A stretch of 19,151 nucleotides of DNA, taken from positions 1 through 19,151 of the forward strand of contig CAYNOY010000016.1 in the NCBI GenBank assembly GCA_964399015.1, in the 5' to 3' direction. This document shows positions 1 through 5,798 of this stretch, piece by piece. Both the position numbers and the translations under genes were made by a program. The notes beneath the pieces are model-generated. The model saw only the letters and a program-made list of their open reading frames with translations, had not been told where the DNA came from and ran no database searches. The DNA is from ARS1285 sp964399015. Lineage in GTDB: Archaea; Nanobdellota; Nanobdellia; Pacearchaeales; GW2011-AR1. Each line of letters begins with the position of its first letter. Positions within the stretch are counted from its first letter, which is position 1.

Positions 1-489
1 TGTATTTTGCATTAAATCTTTGTGCCATTTTAAAATAATTTGTAAATTCAAATTTTTTTCATAATCTAACATTTCAAAAAATACCTTTTCATGGGCTTCT
101 GCTTCTTTTACATCTCTAAGGGGTTTATTTCCCGGAGTTATTCCATTTTCTAAAAGATTTGCAGTTTCTTTTAGGGTTAATGTAGATCCTTCTATTCTTT
201 GAGTGTTATAAGTAAATTTTATAGCAAAGTTTTCTTTTGATTTTTCTTTTGCAGATTTTGGTAATGTGTTGTATGTTTTGTTAAAATTCTTTTTTATTTG
301 ATCCATATCCCCTAAAAACTTTTCTTTATAGAATTCTTGCATAAATTCTTTTTTCTTTTCATCTAAATCTTTTGGTATAGTGTTTCCTAAATAGAGTTGT
401 TTTTTCTTTATAGATTTACCTTCACGATAACTATGCACAAGATAAAAATATTCTTTATCTCCTTTTTTTAATTTTTTTAACTCTACCAT
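1..489 (-). CDS. Fic/Fido domain protein, N-terminal part (3' end outside window)
   Basis: The reading frame stays open from an ATG at 489 to the left edge (163 codons), so only the N-terminal part is visible. Residues ~1-40 are Lys-rich and include a segment reading YLVHSYREGKS. Residues ~90-100 contain TQRIEG, which fits the (S/T)xxxE(G/N) inhibitory-helix motif of Fic proteins, followed by a segment typical of the Fido fold (TLTLKETANLLENG, then an HEKVFFEML helix). Fic enzymes usually transfer AMP or another nucleotide monophosphate to a hydroxyl side chain of a target protein; in this family the inhibitory Glu blocks productive ATP binding. The catalytic HxFx(D/E)GNGR motif would lie beyond the edge, so activity cannot be judged. 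A TATA box ~25 nt before the ATG supports this start and a leaderless mRNA. It could be stand-alone or part of a toxin-antitoxin-like system. Confidence 0.8.
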   Translation of the reverse strand, partial: MVELKKLKKGDKEYFYLVHSYREGKSIKKKQLYLGNTIPKDLDEKKKEFMQEFYKEKFLGDMDQIKKNFNKTYNTLPKSAKEKSKENFAIKFTYNTQRIEGSTLTLKETANLLENGITPGNKPLRDVKEAEAHEKVFFEMLDYEKNLNLQIILKWHKDLMQNT

Positions 490-510
490 GAGAAAGAGTA
501 TACCTACATC

Positions 511-520
511 CTTATAAATC
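511..520 (-). promoter_or_regulatory. TATA box of the Fic gene
   Basis: On the minus strand this reads GATTTATAAG, centred ~25 nt before the ATG at 489. That distance implies transcription starting at or very near the start codon. Confidence 0.6.
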
Positions 521-546
521 TATTGTTTTTGTTAAAATGTAGGGTT

Positions 547-571
547 ACGCCCCCGCCCCACCGAACCAGGA
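547..571 (-). repeat. Fragment resembling a tRNA 3' end (partial copy of the tRNA-Ser end)
   Basis: Read on the minus strand, this stretch has a T-arm-like TTCCTGGTTCG followed by GGGGCGGGGGCGT. The genuine tRNA-Ser 3' end at 616-643 has TTCCCGGTTCGATT followed by CCGGGCGGGGGCGT. The acceptor end GGGCGGGGGCGT is identical, and the T-arm copy has lost a few bases. No D-arm or anticodon arm accompanies it. This is what a leftover attachment site of an integrated element, or the stump of a deleted tandem tRNA, looks like. Confidence 0.5.
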
Positions 572-589
572 AAGACAATTCAATCCCAG

Positions 590-613
590 AAAAATGTTGG
601 GCTTACAGCCCAA
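590..613 (-). terminator. Hairpin plus T-run downstream of tRNA-Ser
   Basis: On the minus strand, just after the tRNA 3' end, a perfect 7-bp stem (TTGGGCT / AGCCCAA, loop GTA) is followed within two bases by five T residues. This resembles an intrinsic terminator. Archaeal RNA polymerase stops at T-runs, with or without a hairpin. Confidence 0.5.
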
Positions 614-616
614 TCA

Positions 617-697
617 CGCCCCCGCCCGGAATCGAACCGGGAAGCCCAAAAGAGCACTGGTCTCAAGCCAGTTGGAGTACCATTGTCCCACGGAGGC
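617..697 (-). tRNA. tRNA-Ser (anticodon UGA)
   Basis: On the minus strand the acceptor arms GCCTCCG and CGGGGGC pair over 7 bp with one G-U. The anticodon stem is ACTGG/CCAGT with loop CTTGAGA, giving anticodon TGA (serine). A long variable arm (about 14 nt) and the T-arm CCCGG-TTCGATT-CCGGG follow, so it is a class II tRNA. The discriminator base is G, as usual for serine, and CCA is not encoded. A TATA box lies ~28 nt upstream and a hairpin terminator just downstream. It reads UCA and, by wobble, other UCN codons. Confidence 0.93.
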
Positions 698-720
698 ATA
701 ACTTATTTGAGATTTCTCGG

Positions 721-730
721 TATTTAAATT
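721..730 (-). promoter_or_regulatory. TATA box of tRNA-Ser
   Basis: TTTAAA at 723-728 lies 28 nt before the tRNA 5' end at 697. It abuts the stop codon of the upstream mini-gene. Confidence 0.5.
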
Positions 731-858
731 TAATCCTCTTTCTTAATCTTCCGCAAATATTCCAAAGCCTCATCATCTGAAATCATATCCTCTTTCTTAA
801 GATTTTCAAAATCTGCCATCCCCTCTTTCATCTCATCACTTGATCCCTCATTTTCCAT
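730..858 (-). CDS. Small acidic protein, 42 aa, unknown
   Basis: ATG at 858 opens a 42-codon frame ending in TAA at 730-732. The product is rich in Glu, Asp and Lys and looks mostly helical; it starts MENEGSSDEMKEG and ends LEYLRKIKKED. I do not recognise it. Support for a real gene is contextual: a clear TATA box (881-890) lies ~26 nt before the ATG, the same spacing as the annotated genes around it, and the frame fills the space up to the tRNA-Ser promoter. It has no Cys and no membrane segment. It could be a small regulator or antitoxin-like partner, but nothing in the sequence says which. Confidence 0.5.
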   Translation of the reverse strand: MENEGSSDEMKEGMADFENLKKEDMISDDEALEYLRKIKKED

Positions 859-880
859 AAATTAACCAAGGACTTAAAGT

Positions 881-890
881 TTATAAAATC
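881..890 (-). promoter_or_regulatory. TATA box of the 42-aa gene
   Basis: On the minus strand GATTTTATAA lies ~26 nt before the ATG at 858. Confidence 0.5.
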
Positions 891-1014
891 TGCATAGGGT
901 AAAAGTCCCTATTTGAACTTTTATAACTTCAACTCCTAATAAATCAATCAATAAACTCCTCTTAGAAACTTTTATAGCTTCAATCCCCAAGAATTAAAAG
1001 AAAAACCTTATCAG

Positions 1015-1061
1015 AAACTTTTATCCCTTCAATTTCTTTACAAATTGAAGGGATAAAGTTT
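1015..1061. repeat. Long inverted repeat (hairpin) upstream of rpoK
   Basis: TTATCCCTTCAATTT (1021-1035) and its exact complement (1042-1056) are separated by the 6-nt loop CTTTAC. Beyond one bulged T the pairing continues with AAACT/AGTTT, giving about 20 bp. It overlaps the third TATA-like repeat. On the plus strand it runs into a short T-run at 1059-1063, so it could act as a terminator, an RNA hairpin or a protein-binding palindrome. Confidence 0.7.
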
Positions 1062-1070
1062 TTACAAAAC

Positions 1071-1080
1071 TTTATAAACT
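1071..1080 (+). promoter_or_regulatory. TATA box of rpoK
   Basis: TTTATAAACT centred about 31 nt before the ATG at 1105. Confidence 0.5.
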
Positions 1081-1104
1081 CAAATCAAGACTTAATAATG
1101 TAAA

Positions 1105-1542
1105 ATGTCTGCAGAAAAATTTGAAGATAGATTCACAAGATATGAAGTTGCAAGGATTCTTGGAGCACGAAGCTTACAGTTAGCTATGGATGCGCCAGTT
1201 TTATTGAAATTAACAAAAGAACAAAAAGAAGAACTTAATTTTGACCCGCTTAAAACAGCTGAAAAAGAATTAGAATCAGATGTTCTACCAATCACAGTAA
1301 AAAGGCCATTACCTAAAAAATCTGAGAAAGTTGTTAAAAAACTTACTCCAGAAGAACTTAGAGAAAAATTAGAAAAAGAAGCTGAAAAAGAAGCAAAAGA
1401 ACTAGCAAAAGAAGAAGAAAAAGATGTTGAATCTGAAGGAAAAGAAGAAAAAGAAATTGAACAAGAAGGCGAGATAATGGAAATGGCAAATCCTGAAGAC
1501 GAAGTAGAAACTGAAGAAAAGATTGAAGGCGAAGAACTTTAA
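1105..1542 (+). CDS. rpoK: DNA-directed RNA polymerase subunit K (Rpb6 homologue) with long charged tail
   Basis: RpoK, the counterpart of eukaryotic Rpb6 and bacterial omega, helps assemble and stabilise the large RNA polymerase subunit. Residues ~9-35 carry the family signature FTRYEVARILGARSLQLAMD followed by APVLLKL; residues ~50-70 hold the second conserved patch ending in LPITVKRPLP. The conserved fold ends near residue 72. About 70 more residues, almost all Glu and Lys, follow and look like a coiled-coil or disordered tail. Archaeal RpoK is usually much shorter (about 55-95 residues), so the tail is unusual. The gene stands alone behind its own TATA box and is convergent with the minus-strand ORF at 1561. 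Family assignment is secure; the tail has no obvious function. Confidence 0.9.
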   Translation: MSAEKFEDRFTRYEVARILGARSLQLAMDAPVLLKLTKEQKEELNFDPLKTAEKELESDVLPITVKRPLPKKSEKVVKKLTPEELREKLEKEAEKEAKELAKEEEKDVESEGKEEKEIEQEGEIMEMANPEDEVETEEKIEGEEL

Positions 1543-1560
1543 TTTAAAATTTTCTTAAAA

Positions 1561-1863
1561 CTATTTATTATAATCACTCTCTAAATAATTTCTCTCAACC
1601 TCATAAGGTTCTGCAGTATTATTATCCACAAATCCCTGGGATTTCACAATAGGATTTGAGGAGACAGAGTCAAAAGACGAGCAAGGCTCGTCCTCTGCCT
1701 GGGGGCAGAGGTTTACTTTTCTCCCTGTATCGCACTTAACACCACTAAAAACTACATAGCCCATAACAGTCAAAACTAAACCCTTTATCAAACATCCACT
1801 ATAGAATCTATCCCCTGCATTTCTAAAATCCAATTCCAATCTAGAAGGTTCTTCTTCCCTCAT
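1561..1863 (-). CDS. Small one-pass membrane protein, 100 aa, unknown
   Basis: The ATG at 1863 follows the uS2 stop by one base (TAAAATG), the same junction seen at six other gene pairs here, so I choose it over a longer start at 1902 inside uS2. The product has a charged N-terminus (MREEEPSRLELDF), one probable membrane segment at residues ~24-42 (GCLIKGLVLTVMGYVVFSG) and a C-terminal part with three Cys (44, 53, 61). I do not recognise it. Residues ~51-63 are encoded by two GC-rich back-to-back hairpins (1676-1710), which either sit inside a real gene or end the uS2 transcript and make the remaining frame fortuitous. Coupling to uS2 favours a real gene. Confidence 0.5.
   Translation of the reverse strand: MREEEPSRLELDFRNAGDRFYSGCLIKGLVLTVMGYVVFSGVKCDTGRKVNLCPQAEDEPCSSFDSVSSNPIVKSQGFVDNNTAEPYEVERNYLESDYNK
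1676..1710. repeat. Twin abutting GC-rich hairpins downstream of uS2
   Basis: GACGAGC-aag-GCTCGTC (1676-1692) and CTCTGCC-tggg-GGCAGAG (1693-1710) are two perfect 7-bp stems with no base between them. On the minus strand the second hairpin is followed by TTTT, so the pair resembles a terminator. The high G+C is conspicuous in this A+T-rich background. It lies inside the 1561-1863 frame. Confidence 0.6.
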
Positions 1864-1864
1864 T

Positions 1865-2716
1865 TTATTCCAAAGGACCAGTAAAATCTTCCAAAGAAAC
1901 ATTAAAGTCTAAACCTTTTGCTTTTGAATATTCTCTTGCTAAAATATAAAGGATTCCACCAATAGATTTTTTAGACTTATTATTGCATGGAATAATCTTT
2001 GTAACATTTGTAGTATAATTATTTGTATCACACAAAGACAAAACCGGTTTCTTTAATCTAGCTGTATCCATCAATGCATTCTTATCAATCCAAGGATCAC
2101 AAATAATAGTTAACTCAGCCTCGAAAAAATCTTCTAACTCAAGATTAGTTGTAATTCCCGAAGGATATTTTTTTGTAAAAACTCTAATCCCTGTAATCTC
2201 TTCAAATAATCTAGCTGCCTCCCATCCGGCTTCTCTTTTACAAACAAGGTAAACTTTATCAGGATCATACTTATTAAAAAACTCAATAGCCTCTCTCAAT
2301 TTCTCATCAATCAAAGCAGTATTAATCACAGCCAATCCATCAGCCCTTCTCTTGTAAACAAATTGCTTCATGTGAGGAGTAATAACCTTGGTTCCAAGAT
2401 GAATCGCACATTTAATATAATCTTCAAGAGGTATCAAAGTTTCTTTTTTACCATCAACATTTTCCTTAATTTCCTTAGTTTCTACTTTAACTTCCTTAGC
2501 ACTAATTTTTTCAGAAGCTTTTTCAATCTCTTCATCAGAAACCTCATTTGCCTTCGCTAATTTCTTATCAGATTTCCCAACTTTCTCTTCTTGAACTTTC
2601 TTATCTTCAACGACCTTCCCTTTAGCCCTATCTTTATCTTCAGCAATTTTCTTTTCTAATTCTGCAGCTAAACCTTTCATTGTGGTCCTGCTTTCTTTAT
2701 TTTTTTCTTCAGCCAT
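1865..2716 (-). CDS. rps2: 30S ribosomal protein uS2 (S2/SA) with N-terminal extension
   Basis: Small-subunit ribosomal protein S2. The conserved core begins near residue 94 with IPLEDYIKCAIHLGTKV. It contains HMKQFVYKRRADGLAVIN, the helix REAIEFFNKY, the archaeal/eukaryotic RVFTKKYPSGITTN region, and the C-terminal patch CDTNNYTTNVTKIIPCNN followed by KSKKSIGGILYILAREY. Residues 1-93 form a Lys/Glu-rich extension not found on typical archaeal uS2 proteins of about 200-230 residues. A TATA box 26 nt before the ATG supports this start. A small membrane-protein frame follows after one base. In many archaea uS2 sits in an operon with uS9, RpoK and RpoN; here rpoK is nearby but convergent, so the old cluster has been rearranged. 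Confidence 0.95.
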   Translation of the reverse strand: MAEEKNKESRTTMKGLAAELEKKIAEDKDRAKGKVVEDKKVQEEKVGKSDKKLAKANEVSDEEIEKASEKISAKEVKVETKEIKENVDGKKETLIPLEDYIKCAIHLGTKVITPHMKQFVYKRRADGLAVINTALIDEKLREAIEFFNKYDPDKVYLVCKREAGWEAARLFEEITGIRVFTKKYPSGITTNLELEDFFEAELTIICDPWIDKNALMDTARLKKPVLSLCDTNNYTTNVTKIIPCNNKSKKSIGGILYILAREYSKAKGLDFNVSLEDFTGPLE

Positions 2717-2737
2717 ATTTTTTCATCGAGAAGTTTG

Positions 2738-2746
2738 TTTATAAAG
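2738..2746 (-). promoter_or_regulatory. TATA box of uS2
   Basis: On the minus strand CTTTATAAA is centred ~26 nt before the ATG at 2716. Confidence 0.55.
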
Positions 2747-2780
2747 TTTTGCCTAAAGCTCAGATACCTAACCACCACAA

Positions 2781-2827
2781 ATCTTTTAAACCACCATTTC
2801 ATCACAATATAGAAACAAAATAAAAGT
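2781..2827 (+). promoter_or_regulatory. Probable promoter region of the psmA operon
   Basis: Two TATA-like candidates are present: CTTTTAAA at 2783-2790 and AAAATAAAAG at 2817-2826. Only the second lies at a distance (~55 nt) that would give a short leader for the ATG at 2880; the first would leave a leader of ~65 nt. Which one is used cannot be decided from the sequence. Confidence 0.35.
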
Positions 2828-2879
2828 CAAAACCAAAGATTGATTCTTGATTATCTTTGCAAAAGACACCAATATTAAA

Positions 2880-3599
2880 ATGGAAATACCAGACATGCAA
2901 CATCAAGTAATGGGATACGACAGAAGTGCAACCATGTTCTCTCCTGACGGACACATTCTCCAAGTTGAATACGCAGAAAAAACAGTAAGACTCGGAACAG
3001 CATCAATCGGAATAAACTGTGAAGACGGCGTAATCATTGTAGCAGATAAGGGAATCAAAGACGAATTAATTGTAAAAGATTCTGCAGATAAAATTTACGA
3101 AGTAGACGAACCAATAATGGCATCAGCAGCAGGAATTTTAAGCGACGCAAGAATTTTAGTAAATCAAACAAGAGTAATCGCACAACAACACAGAGTAACA
3201 TACGATTCACCAATTGACGTTGAATCAATAATCCGAGAAGTATCAGACATAAAACAACAATACACTCAACATCCAGGAGTAAGACCTTTCGGAGTATCAC
3301 TAATAATCGCAGGTAAAAGCGGAGACAAAACAAAACTTTACACAAGCGACATAACTGGAAACTATTTCGAATACAACGCAATAGCTATCGGAAAAAACGA
3401 TGAAAAAATTAAAGAAGAATTAAGAAAGAATTATAAATCAGATATAAAAACAGACGAAGCAATCAAATTAGCACTAAAAATATTCAAAGATGTTCTAAAG
3501 GAAAACTTTAATATAGAAAGATTTAATATAGCAGTAATAAAAAACTCTGAAGAAAAATTAAAAAAATTTACTCCCGAAGAAGTTAAGAAGTTGAGTTAA
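2880..3599 (+). CDS. psmA: Proteasome subunit alpha
   Basis: Alpha subunit of the archaeal 20S proteasome. It forms the outer rings that gate substrate entry and dock the unfoldase ATPase. The start of the protein carries the alpha-type signature YDRSATMFSPDGHILQVEYA, then VRLGTASIGI. The conserved middle includes IVADKG and PGVRPFGVSLIIAG. It lacks a catalytic N-terminal Thr, as expected for alpha. I start at ATG 2880 (239 aa); ATG at 2895 or 2910 would put the N-terminus nearer the usual short tail before YDR, and the TTG at 2847 is less likely. It leads a run of genes joined by TAAAATG: two unknown genes, then SBDS. The pairing psmA-SBDS-exosome is widespread in archaea. Confidence 0.93.
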   Translation: MEIPDMQHQVMGYDRSATMFSPDGHILQVEYAEKTVRLGTASIGINCEDGVIIVADKGIKDELIVKDSADKIYEVDEPIMASAAGILSDARILVNQTRVIAQQHRVTYDSPIDVESIIREVSDIKQQYTQHPGVRPFGVSLIIAGKSGDKTKLYTSDITGNYFEYNAIAIGKNDEKIKEELRKNYKSDIKTDEAIKLALKIFKDVLKENFNIERFNIAVIKNSEEKLKKFTPEEVKKLS

Positions 3600-3600
3600 A

Positions 3601-3981
3601 ATGATAACAGGAAATTACAATACAGACAATAATTATGAAATAATATTTCAAGGAGATGAAGCTACAAAAATAAAAGATTGGATGGAAAAGACCTGTTGGA
3701 GTATAGGTCAAATCAAGGGAATGGGGTTTTTACCTGTTACTTTTTATGATGGGGCTCAATTAGGCACCCAAAGAAAAAGGGGCGTAGTATTATACAACCC
3801 TGATACAGAAACCTGTATAGATTTTAAACAATGTTATTCTGACATCCCTTGCAAATTAGATGAAGTTCAAATAAGAGTTCTTTCAGGATCAATCGAGACC
3901 CAGGAATTGACTATCCACAAATTAGAAGATTTATTGGAAATGTCTATGGAAAAAGAAAAACTTTCAGAGGCATTAGCTTAA
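3601..3981 (+). CDS. Unknown 126-aa protein inside the proteasome-exosome operon
   Basis: The ATG follows the psmA stop by one base (TAAAATG) and the next gene follows this stop the same way, so the frame is clearly part of the operon. I do not recognise the product. It appears soluble, with no signal or membrane segment. Visible features: two Trp near residues 28 and 34, a central beta-rich part (GMGFLPVTFYDGAQLGTQRK, then GVVLYNPDTETCIDF), Cys at ~33, 79, 85 and 91, and a helical C-terminus rich in Leu, Glu and Lys. Positions of this kind in other archaea hold RNase P subunits or other RNA-processing genes, but I see no RNase P subunit signature here. A role in proteasome assembly, ribosome maturation or exosome function is only an inference from position. 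Confidence 0.75.
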   Translation: MITGNYNTDNNYEIIFQGDEATKIKDWMEKTCWSIGQIKGMGFLPVTFYDGAQLGTQRKRGVVLYNPDTETCIDFKQCYSDIPCKLDEVQIRVLSGSIETQELTIHKLEDLLEMSMEKEKLSEALA

Positions 3982-3982
3982 A

Positions 3983-4180
3983 ATGACAGACACATTCGAA
4001 TCATTGCTAAGAAGAAGTTCAGAGTTAGCTGAAAGATTATGTGAAGAAACAAGAAGGTTAACTCCAAACCCCATAAAAGTTTCATTAGAATATTCTAGAG
4101 GACCTAATTCCAATGATTGCGGAGGACTAGAACCTTATACCAATCCAATTTTTTCAAGAAAGAAATTAGGAGAACAATAA
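3983..4180 (+). CDS. Unknown 65-aa protein inside the proteasome-exosome operon
   Basis: Linked on both sides by TAAAATG junctions, between the unknown gene at 3601 and SBDS. The product starts with an amphipathic helix (residues ~3-27, TFESLLRRSSELAERLCEET) and continues with a Pro/Gly/Asn-rich, probably extended tail containing two Cys in total. I do not recognise it. It could be an adaptor peptide for its neighbour at 3601, since the two always appear as a pair in this segment, but only one segment is available. Confidence 0.65.
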   Translation: MTDTFESLLRRSSELAERLCEETRRLTPNPIKVSLEYSRGPNSNDCGGLEPYTNPIFSRKKLGEQ

Positions 4181-4181
4181 A

Positions 4182-4862
4182 ATGGCAGATACACTAGTAA
4201 GGCTAAAAACAGGAAAAGCAACATTTGAAACAATGGTGGATTTAGATTCAGCTATGAAATTAAAAAAAGGCGAACAAGTCGACATCAATGAAGTTCTAAA
4301 AGATAACGCAATTTATACAGACCAAAAAAAAGGAATGACTGCAGGAGCAGACGAATTAAATAACGCTTTCAACACAACAGACTTACACGAAATAACAAAA
4401 AAACTTGTTCAAAAAGGACAACTAGAAGTTACACAAGAATACAGAGATGAAGCACTAGAACAAAAGAAAAAACAAATAATCACATTCTTAACACGAAACG
4501 CAGTTGATGCAAGAACTGGAAGACCATTCCCACCAGACATTCTAGAATCTTCAATAAAACAAGCAGGTACAAGAATAGACCATCAAGCAATAGAAAAACA
4601 AATCCCAAATATCTTAGAATCATTAAAACCAATTATCCCAATTAAAATAGAAACAAAAAAAGTAAAAATAAAAATTCCTGCACAACACACTGGCCAAATC
4701 TACGGACTATTACAAGAATACAAAGAAAAAGAAGACTGGCTATCTAACGGAGACTTAGAAGTAATCATCAACATCCCTGTAGGAATCCAAACAGACTTTT
4801 ATGATAAATTAAATTCAGTAACTCACGGTTCAGCAACAACTGAAGAAATGAAAGAAGAATAA
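4182..4862 (+). CDS. Ribosome maturation protein SBDS (Sdo1 homologue)
   Basis: Archaeal SBDS protein, which with the elongation factor-like GTPase removes the anti-association factor (aIF6/eIF6) from new large ribosomal subunits. It has the three-part SBDS layout over 226 residues, close to the usual archaeal length. The N-terminal domain (~1-85) includes FETMVDLDSAMKLKKGEQVD and NDLHEI-like TTDLHEITKKLVQKG. The central helical domain (~90-155) has FLTRNAVDARTGRPFPPDIL. The C-terminal ferredoxin-like domain (~165-226) has KPIIPIKIETKKVKIKIP and AQHTGQIYGLL. The gene starts one base after the upstream stop and is followed by a promoter for rrp4, so it closes the psmA transcription unit or reads through into the exosome genes. 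Confidence 0.95.
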   Translation: MADTLVRLKTGKATFETMVDLDSAMKLKKGEQVDINEVLKDNAIYTDQKKGMTAGADELNNAFNTTDLHEITKKLVQKGQLEVTQEYRDEALEQKKKQIITFLTRNAVDARTGRPFPPDILESSIKQAGTRIDHQAIEKQIPNILESLKPIIPIKIETKKVKIKIPAQHTGQIYGLLQEYKEKEDWLSNGDLEVIINIPVGIQTDFYDKLNSVTHGSATTEEMKEE

Positions 4863-4880
4863 TACTAAACTAAACATATC

Positions 4881-4890
4881 TTTAAAAACT
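4881..4890 (+). promoter_or_regulatory. TATA box of the exosome operon
   Basis: TTTAAAAACT centred ~26 nt before the rrp4 ATG at 4910. It lies in the 47-nt gap after SBDS, so the exosome genes can be transcribed on their own. Confidence 0.5.
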
Positions 4891-4909
4891 CAAAATAGAT
4901 TAAAATAAC

Positions 4910-5797
4910 ATGACAGAAGAAATACAAGAAAATACAGAAGAATTACAAGAAAATAATGAAGAAACACCTGAAGAAAATAATTCTAATGAAACTCCTTCTA
5001 TCGAGGACAAACCTCAAGAAGAACCTTCAACTGAAGAAAACACTTCAACTGAAGACAAACCTCAAGAAAACGCTTCAACAGAAGAACCTTCAACAGAAGA
5101 AACTCCCACTGAAGAACCTAAAGTAGAAATCGAAAGAAAACTAGTTGTTCCAGGAGAAATAATTGTTTCAGCAGAAGATCATTTACCAGGAGATTTCACA
5201 CGAAATGAAAACGGACAAATTATGGCAAACCGATACGGGTTAGCAGAAACTTCAAGCAGAGTTGTAAGAATAATTCCAATTTCAGGAGTATTTGAACCAA
5301 GAAGAGGAAACACAATTATCGGAAGAGTTGAAGACATAAACTTCAGCGGATGGTTAATTGATATAGGCGGACCTTACTCAGCATTTTTACCTTTAATGGA
5401 ATGCCCAAGATTCATTAACCGAAACAACATAGACGAATTTGCAACAATCGGAGACGTTCTAACAATGAAAATATTAGGAGTTAAAAAGGGAAGCGTAGAT
5501 TTAACATTAAAATCAAGAGGATTAGGGAAATTAGAAGGCGGAAGAATAATCACAATAAACTCACACAAAGTTCCAAGAGTAATTGGAAAAGAAGGAAGCA
5601 TGATAAACTTAATCAAAAACAATTCACAAACAGAAATCACAGTAGGACAAAACGGATTTATCTGGGTTAAGGGAGAAGCAGACGGCGAAAGAAAAGCAGA
5701 AGCTGCAATCGATTTAATCTCAAGAGAATCAACAGCATCAGGATTAACAGAAAAAGTAGAAGAATTTTTAAAAAACTACAAGGAAGGTGAAAATTAA
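4910..5797 (+). CDS. rrp4: Exosome RNA-binding subunit Rrp4 with acidic N-terminal extension
   Basis: Rrp4 caps the archaeal exosome and guides RNA into the Rrp41/Rrp42 ring. After residue ~78 the family order is clear: an N-terminal domain starting LVVPGEIIVSAEDHLPG, an S1 domain (~132-203, GNTIIGRVEDINFSGWLIDI), and a KH domain (~211-290) with the GxxG loop GKEG at 226-229. Residues 1-75 are an extension of Glu, Thr, Ser, Pro and Asn with repeated TEE / PSTEE / DKPQE units; typical archaeal Rrp4 starts nearly at the domain. The extension is encoded by imprecise tandem DNA repeats, a likely source of length variation. The stop is followed after one base by the rrp41 ATG. Confidence 0.95.
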   Translation: MTEEIQENTEELQENNEETPEENNSNETPSIEDKPQEEPSTEENTSTEDKPQENASTEEPSTEETPTEEPKVEIERKLVVPGEIIVSAEDHLPGDFTRNENGQIMANRYGLAETSSRVVRIIPISGVFEPRRGNTIIGRVEDINFSGWLIDIGGPYSAFLPLMECPRFINRNNIDEFATIGDVLTMKILGVKKGSVDLTLKSRGLGKLEGGRIITINSHKVPRVIGKEGSMINLIKNNSQTEITVGQNGFIWVKGEADGERKAEAAIDLISRESTASGLTEKVEEFLKNYKEGEN

Positions 5798-5798
5798 A

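Larger units (their letters stand above)
915..1085 (+). repeat. Four TATA-like repeats at ~50-nt spacing before rpoK
   Basis: Near-copies of gaaacttttatagcttcaat begin at about 915, 965, 1014 and 1065. The four cores read gaacttttataacttcaa, gaaacttttatagcttcaat, gaaacttttatcccttcaat and aaaactttataaactcaaat. The steps are 50, 49 and ~51 nt. The last copy is the probable rpoK TATA box, 31 nt before its ATG. The material between the cores is only loosely similar. No protein-coding frame of note occupies the stretch 859-1104. Confidence 0.6.

Noticed and set aside
523..780. Plus-strand frame of 85 codons
   Set aside because: It lies across the tRNA-Ser, its fragment and the end of the 42-aa gene; it is antisense to well-supported features.
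915..1085. CRISPR array
   Set aside because: The ~50-nt units have only ~20-nt loosely conserved cores with TATA character. Spacers are not of constant length with exact repeats, and no cas gene is in view.
1864..1902. Longer start of the minus-strand ORF inside uS2
   Set aside because: The ATG at 1863 gives the standard TAAAATG junction. The extension would overlap the uS2 C-terminus.
2847..2879. Earlier TTG start for psmA
   Set aside because: It adds 11 residues before the usual alpha-subunit N-terminus. ATG at 2880 or 2895 fits the family better.
5013..5110. Tandem DNA repeat at the start of rrp4 as a separate element
   Set aside because: The repetition is imprecise and explained by the coding of the acidic low-complexity N-terminal tail.
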